A stretch of DNA of 63,540 bases. It comes from Verrucomicrobia bacterium Ga0077533. Its GTDB lineage: Bacteria; Verrucomicrobiota; Verrucomicrobiia; Opitutales; Opitutaceae. Each line of letters opens with the position of its first letter. Within the stretch, counting starts at the first letter, position 1. The notes under the pieces were generated by a model, which was not told where the DNA came from, searched no databases, and was given only the letters and a program-made list of their open reading frames with translations. The position numbers and the translations under genes were made by a program. Where the stretch lies: the NCBI GenBank assembly GCA_001464505.1, contig LNEH01000209.1:1-63540 (forward strand), read 5' to 3'. Of the stretch, positions 24,266 to 33,084 are shown one piece after another.

Positions 24266-25132
24266 ATGACCCCGCTCGCGCTCGGCCTCATCCTCGTCGC
24301 CGCGTTCACCCATGCGACCTGGAACTACGCCGCCAAGCGCTCCGGGGGCGGCCTGCCCTTCGTGTGGCTGACCGGGCTGGTGTCGCTGTGCTTCTACGGG
24401 CCGTTGTCCGTGGCCTATATGCTATGGCAGTCACCGGTCCTGCCTGCGAGTGCGTGGGTCGTGGTGGTCGGCAGCGGCCTGATCAAGACGGCCTACGCGC
24501 TCCTGCTCCAGCGCGGCTACCGGCACGGGGATTTTTCCCTCGTCTATCCGCTGGCGCGCGGCACCGGACCGTTGCTCTCCACCCTCACCGCCATCGCTCT
24601 GTTTGGCGAGCGCCCCACGCCGCTCGCGCTGGCCGGGGGCGCGGTCATCATCGCCAGCATCTTCGCGCTCACCGGCGGCACGAAATTGTTGCACGCCGAC
24701 CGCGCCCACCTGCGGCAGGGATTGCTCTACGGCTTCGCCTGCGGCGGCTGCATCGCGGCGCTGACGGTCTGGGACAAACACGCCGTCGCGCACCTGCACC
24801 TGCCGCCGCTGGTCTATGATTGCAGCACGCAGGTCGTGATGTGCGTGGTGCTCGCGCCCTTCGCGTGGCCGCGCCGCGCCGAGGCGGCCGCCGCGTGGCG
24901 CGACCACCGCTGGAAGGTGTTCGTGGTCGCGCTCCTGGCCCCGCTGGGCTACATCCTCATCCTGACGGCGATGGTCTTCACGCCGGTCAGCTACATCGCC
25001 CCGGCCCGCGAGATCAGCATCCTCATCGGCACCTTCTTTGGCGCGAAACTGCTCAAGGAAGCCGACGCCCCGCGCCGGCTCCTCGCCGCCGCCGGCATGG
25101 TCGCCGGTGTGATTGCGCTGGCCCTGGGTTGA
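24266..25132 (+). CDS. EamA/DMT family transporter
   Basis: 288 residues with about ten hydrophobic segments in two EamA repeats. FTHATWNYAAKRSGG and SLVYPLARGTGPLLSTLTAIALFGERP are the usual drug/metabolite transporter signatures, and the second repeat ends FVPVSYIAPAREISILIG-like at the C-terminal half. Inner membrane, substrate unknown. The next small gene starts about 20 bases downstream. Confidence 0.88.
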   Translation: MTPLALGLILVAAFTHATWNYAAKRSGGGLPFVWLTGLVSLCFYGPLSVAYMLWQSPVLPASAWVVVVGSGLIKTAYALLLQRGYRHGDFSLVYPLARGTGPLLSTLTAIALFGERPTPLALAGGAVIIASIFALTGGTKLLHADRAHLRQGLLYGFACGGCIAALTVWDKHAVAHLHLPPLVYDCSTQVVMCVVLAPFAWPRRAEAAAAWRDHRWKVFVVALLAPLGYILILTAMVFTPVSYIAPAREISILIGTFFGAKLLKEADAPRRLLAAAGMVAGVIALALG

Positions 25133-25152
25133 GCCCGGAATACTCTCCCGCC

Positions 25153-25359
25153 GTGCGCCGCAACAAGGAGATCATCGTGCTGCTCGCCCTGCTCGTGGGC
25201 ATGATGGCCTTTGTGCTCTGGTATGTCATCGACCGCCGCGCGAAAAACCGTTTGCCGACGGATGCGAAGCAGTCCGCCGGACAAACCCAGGCCGGCCAGC
25301 AGGCCGGAACGGGGCCAGTCACGCCGACCAAGCAATCCGTCACCCCCGCCAAACCCTAG
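25153..25359 (+). CDS. Small single-span membrane protein (putative)
   Basis: GTG at 25153 opens 68 codons: VRRNKEIIVLLALLVGMMAFVLWYVIDRRAKNR, a charged start and one membrane helix, followed by a Gln/Thr/Pro-rich tail. It lies between the EamA gene and glpK with 12 bases to the glpK ATG. No family recognised. Could be a small accessory of the glp unit. Confidence 0.55.
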   Translation: MRRNKEIIVLLALLVGMMAFVLWYVIDRRAKNRLPTDAKQSAGQTQAGQQAGTGPVTPTKQSVTPAKP

Positions 25360-25371
25360 ACGACAATCCCC

Positions 25372-26865
25372 ATGCCCTACGTCCTCGCGCTCGACCAAGG
25401 CACCACGTCCTCCCGCGCCCTCGTTTTCGACCGGCGCGGTCACGCCCTGGCCACGGCGCAGCAGGAATTCGCCCAGCACTACCCGCGGCCCGGCTGGGTG
25501 GAGCACGACCCGCTCGATCTCTGGGCCACCACCCGCCGCACCGCGCTCGGCGCCGTGGCCGAGGCCAACCTCACCGGCCGCGATATCGCCGCGCTCGGCC
25601 TCACCAACCAGCGCGAAACCACCCTGCTCTGGGAGCGCCGCACCGGCCGGCCCCTCCACCGCGCCATTGTCTGGCAGGACCGGCGCACGGCGGATGCCTG
25701 CGCGAAACTCAAGCGCCGCGGCCTCGAACCGCTTTTCCGGAAAAAGACCGGCCTGCTGCTCGATCCGTATTTTTCCGGCACGAAGCTCGCGTGGCTGCTC
25801 GACCACGTGCCCGGCGCGCGCCGCCGCGCCGAGAAAGGCGAACTCGCCTTCGGCACCGTGGACACGTGGCTGCTCTGGCAGCTCACCGGCGGCCGGGTCC
25901 ATGCCACCGATGCCTCCAACGCCTCGCGCACCCTCCTGCTCAATCTCCGCACCGGCGACTGGGACGCAGAGTTGCTGAAAATCCTCCGCATCCCGCGCGA
26001 GCTTCTGCCCGACGTGCGCGCCAGCAGCGGAGTCTTCGGCGAGGTGTCCGCCGTGCCCGCGTTGCGCGGCGTCCCCATCAGCGGCATCGCCGGCGACCAG
26101 CAAGCCGCGTTGTTCGGGCAGGCCTGCTGGACTCCCGGCATGGCGAAAAACACCTACGGCACCGGTTGCTTTTTGCTCCTGCATACCGGGCAAAAACCGG
26201 TCGTCTCAAAAAACAATTTGCTCACCACCATCGCCTGGAAAATCGGCGGCCACACCGAATACGCGCTTGAAGGCTCCGTCTTCATCGGCGGCGCCGTCGT
26301 CCAATGGCTGCGCGACGGGCTCGGGCTCATCGCCAAGTCCGTCGAGGTGGAAAAACTCGCCGCGCGCGTGCCCGACAATGGCGGCGTCTATCTCGTGCCG
26401 GCCTTTGCCGGACTCGGCGCCCCGCATTGGGACGCCGCCGCGCGCGGGATTATAACCGGGCTGACGCGCGGCAGCAACGCCGGCCACCTCGCCCGCGCCG
26501 CGCTCGAAAGCATCGCCTATCAGAGTGCCGACCTGCTGCGCGCCATGGAGGCCAACGCCGGCCGCAAGCTCCGCGAACTGCGCGTGGACGGCGGCGCGGC
26601 CGGCAACGACGCGCTCATGCAATTCCAGGCCGACCTGCTCCGCGTGCCGGTGGTCCGCCCGCGCATCACCGAGACCACCGCGCTGGGCGCCGCCTATTTG
26701 GCCGGCCTTGCCGTTGGATTCTGGAAAAGCCGCTCCGAGATCGCCGCGCTCTGGTCCGCCGACCGCACCTTCCGCGCATCGGCCCCGGCCGCCACCATGA
26801 AAAAGCTCCAGGCCGAATGGCACCGCGCCGTCGAGCGGGCGAAAAACTGGGTGCAGGCCGGCTGA
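25372..26865 (+). CDS. glpK: Glycerol kinase
   Basis: 497 residues, full length. [18 protein letters not shown] is the phosphate-binding start of FGGY kinases, with [44 protein letters not shown] and the second FGGY-type motif [15 protein letters not shown]. It phosphorylates glycerol to sn-glycerol 3-phosphate in the cytoplasm, feeding the glpD product 3 bases downstream. No glycerol facilitator gene is next to it. Confidence 0.95.
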   Translation: MPYVLALDQGTTSSRALVFDRRGHALATAQQEFAQHYPRPGWVEHDPLDLWATTRRTALGAVAEANLTGRDIAALGLTNQRETTLLWERRTGRPLHRAIVWQDRRTADACAKLKRRGLEPLFRKKTGLLLDPYFSGTKLAWLLDHVPGARRRAEKGELAFGTVDTWLLWQLTGGRVHATDASNASRTLLLNLRTGDWDAELLKILRIPRELLPDVRASSGVFGEVSAVPALRGVPISGIAGDQQAALFGQACWTPGMAKNTYGTGCFLLLHTGQKPVVSKNNLLTTIAWKIGGHTEYALEGSVFIGGAVVQWLRDGLGLIAKSVEVEKLAARVPDNGGVYLVPAFAGLGAPHWDAAARGIITGLTRGSNAGHLARAALESIAYQSADLLRAMEANAGRKLRELRVDGGAAGNDALMQFQADLLRVPVVRPRITETTALGAAYLAGLAVGFWKSRSEIAALWSADRTFRASAPAATMKKLQAEWHRAVERAKNWVQAG

Positions 26866-26868
26866 TTC

Positions 26869-28323
26869 ATGAATCGCTCCGCCGCCATCGCCCGGTTGCG
26901 CGCCGGGGAAACGTGGGATGTGCTCATCGCCGGCGGGGGCGCCACCGGGCTCTACGCGGCGCTCGACGCCGCCAGCCGCGGCTATCGCACGCTGCTGCTG
27001 GAGCGCGGCGACTTCGCCTCCGGCACATCGAGCCGCAGCTCCAAGCTCATCCACGGCGGCGTGCGCTACCTGCGTCAAGGCCGGCCGGGGTTCGTCCGCG
27101 CCGCGCTCTTCGAACGCACCTTGCTGCTCCGGAACGCGCCCGACCTCGTCCATCCCCGCGATTTCATCGTGCCGGTCTATTCCGCGTGGGAAAAATTCTT
27201 CTATGGCACCGGCTTGAAATGCTACGATCTGCTGGCCCGGGGGCACCAGCCGCAATCGTCGCGCGTGCTCTCCCGCGCCGAAACGCTCGCCGCCGTGCCC
27301 ACGCTGCAACCCGGCCGGCTGACCGGCGGCGTGCGTTACAGCGACGGCCAGTTCGATGACGCGGCGCTCGCCGTCGCCGTTGCCTGCGCTGCGTGGACGA
27401 ATGGCGGCGCCCTGCTCAATCACGCGCCCGTCACCGCGTTGATCAAAACGGGCGGACGGATCCGCGGCGCGGTCCTGCGTGACGAGGAGACCGGCGAAAC
27501 GTTCGAGGCCGGGGCGCGCATCATCGTCAACGCCACCGGGGTGTTCGCCGACGAGTTCCGCCGCCTTGACGAGCCCGGGGCGGCGCCGACGCTTGCGCCG
27601 AGTCAGGGAGCGCATGTTGTGCTACCGCGCGAATTCCTCCCCGGCGAAACCGCATTGATGATCCCCAAGACGAGCGACGGACGCGTTCTCTTCGCCATCC
27701 CGTGGCACGACCGCGTGTTGCTGGGCACCACCGACACCGAGGTGAAGGAGATCGTGCGCGAGCCCGTGCCCTTCGCGGAGGAGGTCGACTTTTTACTCGG
27801 ACATGCCGCGCGCTATCTCACCCGGGCCCCCACCCGAGCCGATGTGCTCAGCGCGTTCGCCGGGCTGCGCCCGCTCGTCAAGACCGGCTCCAGCCCGGCG
27901 CGCGCGCTCGCGCGCGACCACATCATTGGCGTTTCGCCCGCGGGGCTTGTCACCATCACGGGCGGCAAGTGGACCACCGCGCGCAAGATGGCCGAGGATG
28001 TCATCAACCGCGCCGCCGACCTCGCCGGCCTGCCGGCCCGCCCCTGCCGCACCGCCGCACTGCCTGTTCCGAGCCCGTTTTTCCCCACCGCCGGGGTGCC
28101 CGACGATGCCTTCGTGGCGGCCGCCGTGCGCGAGACGATGGCACGCACCGTGGAGGACGTGCTCGCCCGTCGCTCCCGGGTGCTTTTTCTTGATGCCCGG
28201 GCCGCCGCCGGGGCGGCGCCCCGCGTCGCGGCGGTCATCGCGCAGGCACTCGCTCGCCCGGCCGCGTGGCAGCTGGCGCAGGTGGAGTCGTTCCGCGCCT
28301 TGGCCGCGCGACACCTGCCGTAG
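26869..28323 (+). CDS. glpD: FAD-dependent glycerol-3-phosphate dehydrogenase
   Basis: 484 residues. FAD Rossmann motif VLIAGGGATGLYAALDAASRGYRTLLLERGDFASGTSSRSSKLIHGGVRYL is intact, followed by the typical HAPV, INATGVFAD and GRVLFAIPWHDRVLLGTTDTE segments. It oxidises glycerol 3-phosphate to dihydroxyacetone phosphate at the membrane and passes electrons to quinone. Only 3 bases from glpK, so one operon. The C-terminal cap is somewhat shorter than in E. coli GlpD. Confidence 0.95.
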   Translation: MNRSAAIARLRAGETWDVLIAGGGATGLYAALDAASRGYRTLLLERGDFASGTSSRSSKLIHGGVRYLRQGRPGFVRAALFERTLLLRNAPDLVHPRDFIVPVYSAWEKFFYGTGLKCYDLLARGHQPQSSRVLSRAETLAAVPTLQPGRLTGGVRYSDGQFDDAALAVAVACAAWTNGGALLNHAPVTALIKTGGRIRGAVLRDEETGETFEAGARIIVNATGVFADEFRRLDEPGAAPTLAPSQGAHVVLPREFLPGETALMIPKTSDGRVLFAIPWHDRVLLGTTDTEVKEIVREPVPFAEEVDFLLGHAARYLTRAPTRADVLSAFAGLRPLVKTGSSPARALARDHIIGVSPAGLVTITGGKWTTARKMAEDVINRAADLAGLPARPCRTAALPVPSPFFPTAGVPDDAFVAAAVRETMARTVEDVLARRSRVLFLDARAAAGAAPRVAAVIAQALARPAAWQLAQVESFRALAARHLP

Positions 28324-28347
28324 ACCGCCACACCCACCCGTCGGCTG

Positions 28348-28380
28348 CCGGGGAAATCCCCGGTTAACCAAATATTTTTT
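28348..28380 (+). terminator. Probable intrinsic terminator after glpKD
   Basis: Perfect stem CCGGGG-AAAT-CCCCGG (28348-28363). The T run (28375-28380) is 11 bases after the stem, which is longer than ideal. Confidence 0.5.
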
Positions 28381-28456
28381 AACATGCGGCCACAGGCGGG
28401 CTTGCAGCCGGCCCGTCAGCCGGGCAAATGTATCCTTCCACCCACCAGCCTGCCGT

Positions 28457-31400
28457 ATGAAAACTTTCCGCTCGCTCGCCGCTTTGTTCGTCTTAGCCCT
28501 CGGTCATCTCGCCGCCGCGCAGGAAAGCAGCGAGGTCGCCTCGCTTCGCGCCAAGGCCGAGAAGGGCAACGGCATCGCCCAATACAACCTCGGCCTGGCC
28601 TACGCCGACGGCAAAGGCGTCGCCCGTGATCCCATCGAAGCCTATGTTTGGCTTTCACTCGCCCGGGAAAACGGCGCGCGGGGCCGGGCCCTCGATAATG
28701 TCGTGGCCACGCTCGACAAGGCGTCACTGGATCTCGCCCGGCAGCGCATCACCGAACGCAAGACGGCCCTCGGGATGACCCCGGGGGCGCCCGCCGCGGC
28801 CACCAAACCCGCAACTCCGGCTCCGGCCATCGTCAAGGAAAGCAAGTCCGCCGCACCCAGCCTGACCGGGGCGACCGGCGCCGACACCGCCGAGGATCCG
28901 GCCATCGCCCGTCTGCGCAAGGAGCGTGATGCCTACTCCACCAAGATCGGCGAAATCGCCGCTGACCTCTTCACCGTGCGCACCGACCGCGATCGCCTCG
29001 CCGAGCAGGCCGCGGAAATCCTTAGAAACACGCAGGCCGTCAGCGCGGCCAGCCTCAGCCTGCAGGAACAAGTCCGCGCGGCCGAGGCCCGGGCGGCCGA
29101 ACTCGCCCGCACCAATGCGGCCATGCAGGCCGAACTCGCCCGCACCAAGCAGGAACTCGCCACCCTGACCGCCCTGTCCTCCGAAGCAACCCGCGCCAAG
29201 CAGGAAGCCATGGCACTCTTGAAAGCGAAGGAGGACGCCCCCCGGCCTGCTCCCGACACCGCCGCGCTGGACGCGAAGACCCGCGAACTCCAGGCCGCGC
29301 TGGCCGAACTCGAAGCCGCCCGCCAGTTCGGCCGGCAAGTCGAGGACACGCTTAATAAAGTGAATGACGACCGGGCGCGCGTCGCCGCCAACGCCGCCGC
29401 CGAACTCGAGGCCGCCCGCCAGTTCGGCCAGCAGGTCGAGGTCACGTTGAACAAGGTCAACGACCAGAAGGCCGCCCTGGAAACCCAACTCGCGACCGTT
29501 CAGCGGGCGCTCGCCGCCAAGTCCGCCGCGCCCGGTTATCCCGATTTGTCGGGTCGCGTGTCGGAGCTGGAGACCGCACTCGCCAGCGCGCGCCATGCTG
29601 CGCCGGCTTACCCCGATCTTTCCGGCCGGGTGCGTGAGCTGGAAGCCCAGCTGACCGCCGGTTTGTCCGCCGGAGCTTCAGCGAAGGCGGAAGCCGGCCG
29701 CGCGCAACTGGAAGTGGCGGCGCTGACCAACGCGAAGGAGGGCATCCAGCGTGAGCTTGCCACGGCCAAGGCCGCGCTGGCCCAGGCCAATCAGGCCTTG
29801 GCCACCAAACCCGCCGCCCCGAACTATCCTGATCTTTCGGGCCGCGTGCGCGAACTTGAAGCGCAAGTGTCCGCCGACTTGTCCGCCGTAGCCTTGGCGA
29901 AGGCGGAAGCCGCTCGCGCCAAGCAGGAGGTGGTCGCATTGACCCAAGCAAAGGAGGACGCCCGCAGCGCCGCCCCCGCCTACCCGAACCTCACCGATCG
30001 GGTGCGGGAGCTGGAAGCGCAACGGTCCTCCGACTTGTCCGCCGTAGCTTCAGCGAAGGCGGAAGCAACCCGCGCCAAACAGGAAATCGCGGCGCTAACC
30101 CTGGCAAAGGAGGCGGCCCAGTCCGCCAAACCTGCGGCGCCGGCGTATCCTGATCTTTCCAGCCGGGTGAATGAACTTGAGGCCGCCCTCGCGACTTCGA
30201 TCCAGAAATTCGGCGCGGCCGAACAGGCCCGGACCGAGACCGCGCGGCAGTTCGACGACTACAAGAGCGCCACCGCCGCCGCCCAGCGCGAACGCATCAC
30301 GCTCCAGGCCACCTTGAAGATGCTGGAATCCGACAAGACCTCGCTCCGCCGCCAGGTGGACGCGGCCACGACCGAATCGAACCAGCTCCGCACGCAGGTC
30401 GCGGCGCTAAAAACCCAGGCCGCCGCCCTCCGGCCCGCCACCCCGGGTTATCCCGATCTGTCCGGCCGCGTGGGCGAATTGGAATCACAACTGGCCAAAG
30501 CCAACACCGACTTGTCCGCCTTGGGCTCGGCGAAGGCGGATCTCTCTGGCAAAGTCGCCGAATTGGAGTCCGCGCTCGCGGCCAGACCCGCGGCGCCGAG
30601 TTATCCCGATTTGTCGGGCCGGGTCACGGAACTTGAGACCGCCCTCGCCGCCAAACCCGTCGCCCCGGCCTATCCCGACCTGCGCACCAATGTATCCGCC
30701 CTCGAGACACAGCTTGCGACCGCCCAACAGGCGCTGGCCGCCAAGCCCGTCGCTCCGACTTACCCCGATTTGTCGGGCCGGGTGAGCGAACTCGAGGCCG
30801 CGCTCGCCGCCCTGGGCTCCGAAGCAAACCGCGCCAAACTGGAGATAGCCGCGCTGAACGAAGCGAAGGAGGCGGCCCGCAACTCCTCTCCTGCTTATCC
30901 CGATCTGACCAACCGGGTGGGTGAATTGGAAAGCCAGCTCGCTCGCGCCCAGATCGAGCTCTCCGCCACAAGTTCGGCGAAGACGGACCTCACCGGCCGC
31001 GTGAACGAGCTCGCCGCCGAGATCACCCAGCTCCGCACCGACCGCGAGCGCATGCAGAAACTTCTGGCCGACAGCGGCCGCCAGCTGGCGGAAGCCACCG
31101 CCGCGGCCCGCAGCCGCCCGGTCGCCCCGGCGGGTTACAGCGAACGCGTGCGCGAACTCGAAGCCGCCCTGGCCCAGGCCAAGGCCTCTCCCGCCGCCCC
31201 GGCCTACCCCGACCTGTCCGGCCGAGTGGGCGAATTGGAATCGCAACTGGCCAAAGCCAACACCGACTTGTCCGCCGCAGGCTCGGCGAAGGCGGATCTC
31301 ACCGGCGAAGTCGCCCAGCTCCGGACTGACCGCGAGCGCATGCAGAAGATGCTCGCCGACGTCGGCCGCCAGCTCCGCGACAACACGGCGGACACCGCCC

Positions 31401-32563
31401 GGATCAAGGAACTGGAGACACAACTAGCCGGCCTGTCCGCCGCAGCCAGCCAGACGAAGCAGGAAATACTGGCGCTCACCAAGGCGAAGGAGGACGCGCA
31501 GGCCCAGACCGGCGGTCTCACCAGCGAGCGCGACGCCCTGTCCTCCGAAGCCGCCCGTGCCAAACAGGAAATCGCCACGCTCACTCAAGCGAAGGAGGAC
31601 GCGCGCAACGGGCAGCAGGAATTGCGCGACACCATCGCCCGTCTCGAGCGGGAGAAAGCCCAGCTCGCGAGCGCCAAGCCCATCCAAGCCGGCACCCCGG
31701 CCTATCCCGACCTCTCGGGCCGCGTGCGCGAACTTGAAGCGCAAGTGTCCGCCGACTTGTCCGCCGTAGCCTTGGCGAAGGCGGAAGCCTCTCGCGCCAA
31801 GCAGGAGGTTGCCGCATTGACCAAAGCGAAGGAGGATGCACCCCGCGGCCAGGCCGCCCCCGCCTACCCGGATCTTTCCGGTCGCGTCAGCGAATTGGAA
31901 TCCGCTCTGGCCGCGGCCAAGCAGCAGTTGGCCCAGACCCAATCCGCGACCGCCTCCACCGGCGACACCAGCGGGCTGGAGCAAAAACTCGCCGACTCGG
32001 AAGACCGGCTCGCCACCGCGCTGCGCGGTTATGCCGCTCTCCAGCGCGAGCGCGACACTCTCGCGGAAAACGCCAGCCAGTCGGCCGCCGCGATCGCCGC
32101 CGAACGCGATGTCCTCGCCGGCCAGGTCGCCAGCCTGACCGGCCAGGTCGAGCAACTGCGTGCCAGCGCCCAGAGCAGCGAAGGCAGCACCCAAGCCGAG
32201 CTCACGCGCCTCGGTGCGGCGGTCACCGCGCTCCAGCGCACGACGGCGCAAGCCTCGGGCGATCTCGCCGCCGCGCGCGCCCTCGCCCAGCAGTTGCAAG
32301 GCGCCAACTCCGTGCTCGCCGGGGAAAACTACCAGCTGAAGACGATGCTCGCCCGCACCACCGGCGGCCCCGCGCCCGCCACCGCCCCGGTCACCGCGCC
32401 GGCGGCCCGCACCCATGTGGTGGTCGCGGGAGATTCCCTCTCGCGTCTCAGCCAGCGTTATTACGGCTCCGCCGGCCGCTGGCAGGAAATCTACAACGCC
32501 AACGCCCCGCTGCTCGGGCCCAACGGCGTGCTCCGCGTCGGCACGGAACTCCGCATCCCGTAA
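28457..32563 (+). CDS. Secreted coiled-coil repeat protein with C-terminal LysM domain
   Basis: 1368 residues from ATG at 28457. Order: signal peptide (MKTFRSLAALFVLALGHLAAAQ), a Sel1-like unit at about 27-75 (GIAQYNLGLAYADGKGVARDPIEAYVWLSLA), a Pro/Ala linker, then about 1200 residues of Ala/Glu/Leu/Lys-rich coiled coil, and a LysM domain at about 1318-1368 (VVAGDSLSRLSQRYYGSAGRWQEIYNAN), which binds peptidoglycan. The coil is divided by about 14 copies of a Tyr-Pro-Asp-Leu-Ser-Gly-Arg-Val x Glu-Leu-Glu module. Six segments (nt 29662, 29876, 30032, 30509, 31265, 31754) encode LSAxxxAKA-type sequence from the same hairpin repeat that is dispersed in spacers. Probably a periplasmic fibre or spacer protein. 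Function unknown. Confidence 0.85.
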   Translation: MKTFRSLAALFVLALGHLAAAQESSEVASLRAKAEKGNGIAQYNLGLAYADGKGVARDPIEAYVWLSLARENGARGRALDNVVATLDKASLDLARQRITERKTALGMTPGAPAAATKPATPAPAIVKESKSAAPSLTGATGADTAEDPAIARLRKERDAYSTKIGEIAADLFTVRTDRDRLAEQAAEILRNTQAVSAASLSLQEQVRAAEARAAELARTNAAMQAELARTKQELATLTALSSEATRAKQEAMALLKAKEDAPRPAPDTAALDAKTRELQAALAELEAARQFGRQVEDTLNKVNDDRARVAANAAAELEAARQFGQQVEVTLNKVNDQKAALETQLATVQRALAAKSAAPGYPDLSGRVSELETALASARHAAPAYPDLSGRVRELEAQLTAGLSAGASAKAEAGRAQLEVAALTNAKEGIQRELATAKAALAQANQALATKPAAPNYPDLSGRVRELEAQVSADLSAVALAKAEAARAKQEVVALTQAKEDARSAAPAYPNLTDRVRELEAQRSSDLSAVASAKAEATRAKQEIAALTLAKEAAQSAKPAAPAYPDLSSRVNELEAALATSIQKFGAAEQARTETARQFDDYKSATAAAQRERITLQATLKMLESDKTSLRRQVDAATTESNQLRTQVAALKTQAAALRPATPGYPDLSGRVGELESQLAKANTDLSALGSAKADLSGKVAELESALAARPAAPSYPDLSGRVTELETALAAKPVAPAYPDLRTNVSALETQLATAQQALAAKPVAPTYPDLSGRVSELEAALAALGSEANRAKLEIAALNEAKEAARNSSPAYPDLTNRVGELESQLARAQIELSATSSAKTDLTGRVNELAAEITQLRTDRERMQKLLADSGRQLAEATAAARSRPVAPAGYSERVRELEAALAQAKASPAAPAYPDLSGRVGELESQLAKANTDLSAAGSAKADLTGEVAQLRTDRERMQKMLADVGRQLRDNTADTARIKELETQLAGLSAAASQTKQEILALTKAKEDAQAQTGGLTSERDALSSEAARAKQEIATLTQAKEDARNGQQELRDTIARLEREKAQLASAKPIQAGTPAYPDLSGRVRELEAQVSADLSAVALAKAEASRAKQEVAALTKAKEDAPRGQAAPAYPDLSGRVSELESALAAAKQQLAQTQSATASTGDTSGLEQKLADSEDRLATALRGYAALQRERDTLAENASQSAAAIAAERDVLAGQVASLTGQVEQLRASAQSSEGSTQAELTRLGAAVTALQRTTAQASGDLAAARALAQQLQGANSVLAGENYQLKTMLARTTGGPAPATAPVTAPAARTHVVVAGDSLSRLSQRYYGSAGRWQEIYNANAPLLGPNGVLRVGTELRIP
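29662..31788 (+). repeat. Six in-frame copies of a dispersed hairpin repeat inside the coiled-coil gene
   Basis: Copies at 29662-29694, 29876-29910, 30032-30066, 30509-30540, 31265-31296 and 31754-31788. The two best (29876 and 31754) share 30 of 30 bases with the spacer copy at 63441-63470. All are read in the frame giving D-L-S-A-V-A-L-A-K-A-E-A or close variants. The DNA hairpin is TCCGCC ... GGCGGA with an inner GCC-TT-GGC. Confidence 0.85.
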
Positions 32564-32571
32564 GCTTCAAT

Positions 32572-32716
32572 TATTGAGACTTACTTAAAGAAGTGACCGC
32601 AAATAGGGTGCCCGGACGAGAAACCCACCGCCACACCCCGCCCTGCCGGGCACCCCTCTCCAGAGGGGATGGCGCGCAGCGCCGGGGTGTGTCTCTTCTT
32701 TTGGTAATCATCAATA
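32572..32716. mobile_element. MITE-like element with ~25-bp terminal inverted repeats
   Basis: The left end TATTGAGACTTACTTAAAG and the right end, read in reverse complement as TATTGATGATTACCAAAAG, match imperfectly over about 25 bases (…AAGAAG). Between them lies ACACCCCGCCCTGCCGGGC paired with GGGGTGTG. Much of this content recurs, rearranged, at 40825-40977. No open reading frame inside. Confidence 0.6.
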
Positions 32717-32773
32717 GGTGGAGCGGCTTGTCCCCAAGACGCTCTAAGCGCGTTGAGGGCAACGCGCTCCACC
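32717..32773. repeat. GGTGGAGCG palindromic repeat, copy 1
   Basis: GGTGGAGCG (32717-32725) and CGCTCCACC (32765-32773) enclose CCCCAAGACGCT and CGTTGAGGGCAACG. Other copies: 40713-40788 and 51414-51475. Confidence 0.8.
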
Positions 32774-32800
32774 CGGGTCAGGACGCGGCCCGGTGCATCA

Positions 32801-32829
32801 GCTGATGTCAACTATTGGTTGACATCAGC
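32801..32829. repeat. Gene-end palindrome, copy 3
   Basis: GCTGATGTCAACTA, central T, then TGGTTGACATCAGC. One G·T-type mismatch next to the centre, otherwise symmetric. It is 15 bases beyond the stop of a minus-strand coding remnant at 32845. Confidence 0.8.
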
Positions 32830-32844
32830 CGACGGGCCCCGGAG

Positions 32845-32960
32845 TCAAAACACCGCGAGCGAGGTCAGCACGCTGAGCACGATGGTGCCCGGAGCGATCG
32901 CTTCGCCGCCCTTCCTCCCGAGCGCGATCTGCCCGATGCGTTGGATGGTGAGTGCAGGAG
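32845..32960 (-). pseudogene. 3' remnant of a minus-strand gene (possible)
   Basis: A minus-strand frame ending in TGA at 32847-32845 reads LTIQRIGQIALGRK then GGEAIAPGTIVLSVLTSLAVF, hydrophobic at the end like the C-terminus of a membrane protein. No start codon and no upstream body. The position of the gene-end palindrome just beyond the stop fits a truncated former gene. Weak evidence. Confidence 0.3.
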
Positions 32961-33084
32961 GATTCAGGCGGGCAATCTAGCCGGCCCGGCGGCTTTGGCG
33001 CATACATCTGCACGTTCCTTTGGGCCCAATCCGGGCCCGCGTGAAAGGACTCGCCGGCCAATTGGTCTGCCGTAAGCTGCTGCC

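Larger units (their letters stand above)
32564..33084. other. Intergenic stretch made of four repeat or remnant pieces
   Basis: About 520 bases with no intact gene. In order: a 145-bp element with terminal inverted repeats (32572-32716), the GGTGGAGCG palindrome (32717-32773), the gene-end palindrome (32801-32829) and a short minus-strand coding remnant (32845-32960). Confidence 0.75.

Noticed and set aside
30485-31423. Minus-strand frames opposite the coiled-coil gene with regular repeats
   Set aside because: The periodicity is imposed by the plus-strand repeats, and the translation shows no independent features.
29500-31900. Regular repeats in the coiled-coil gene considered as a CRISPR array
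   Set aside because: Spacing is uneven, units are translated and no cas gene is near.
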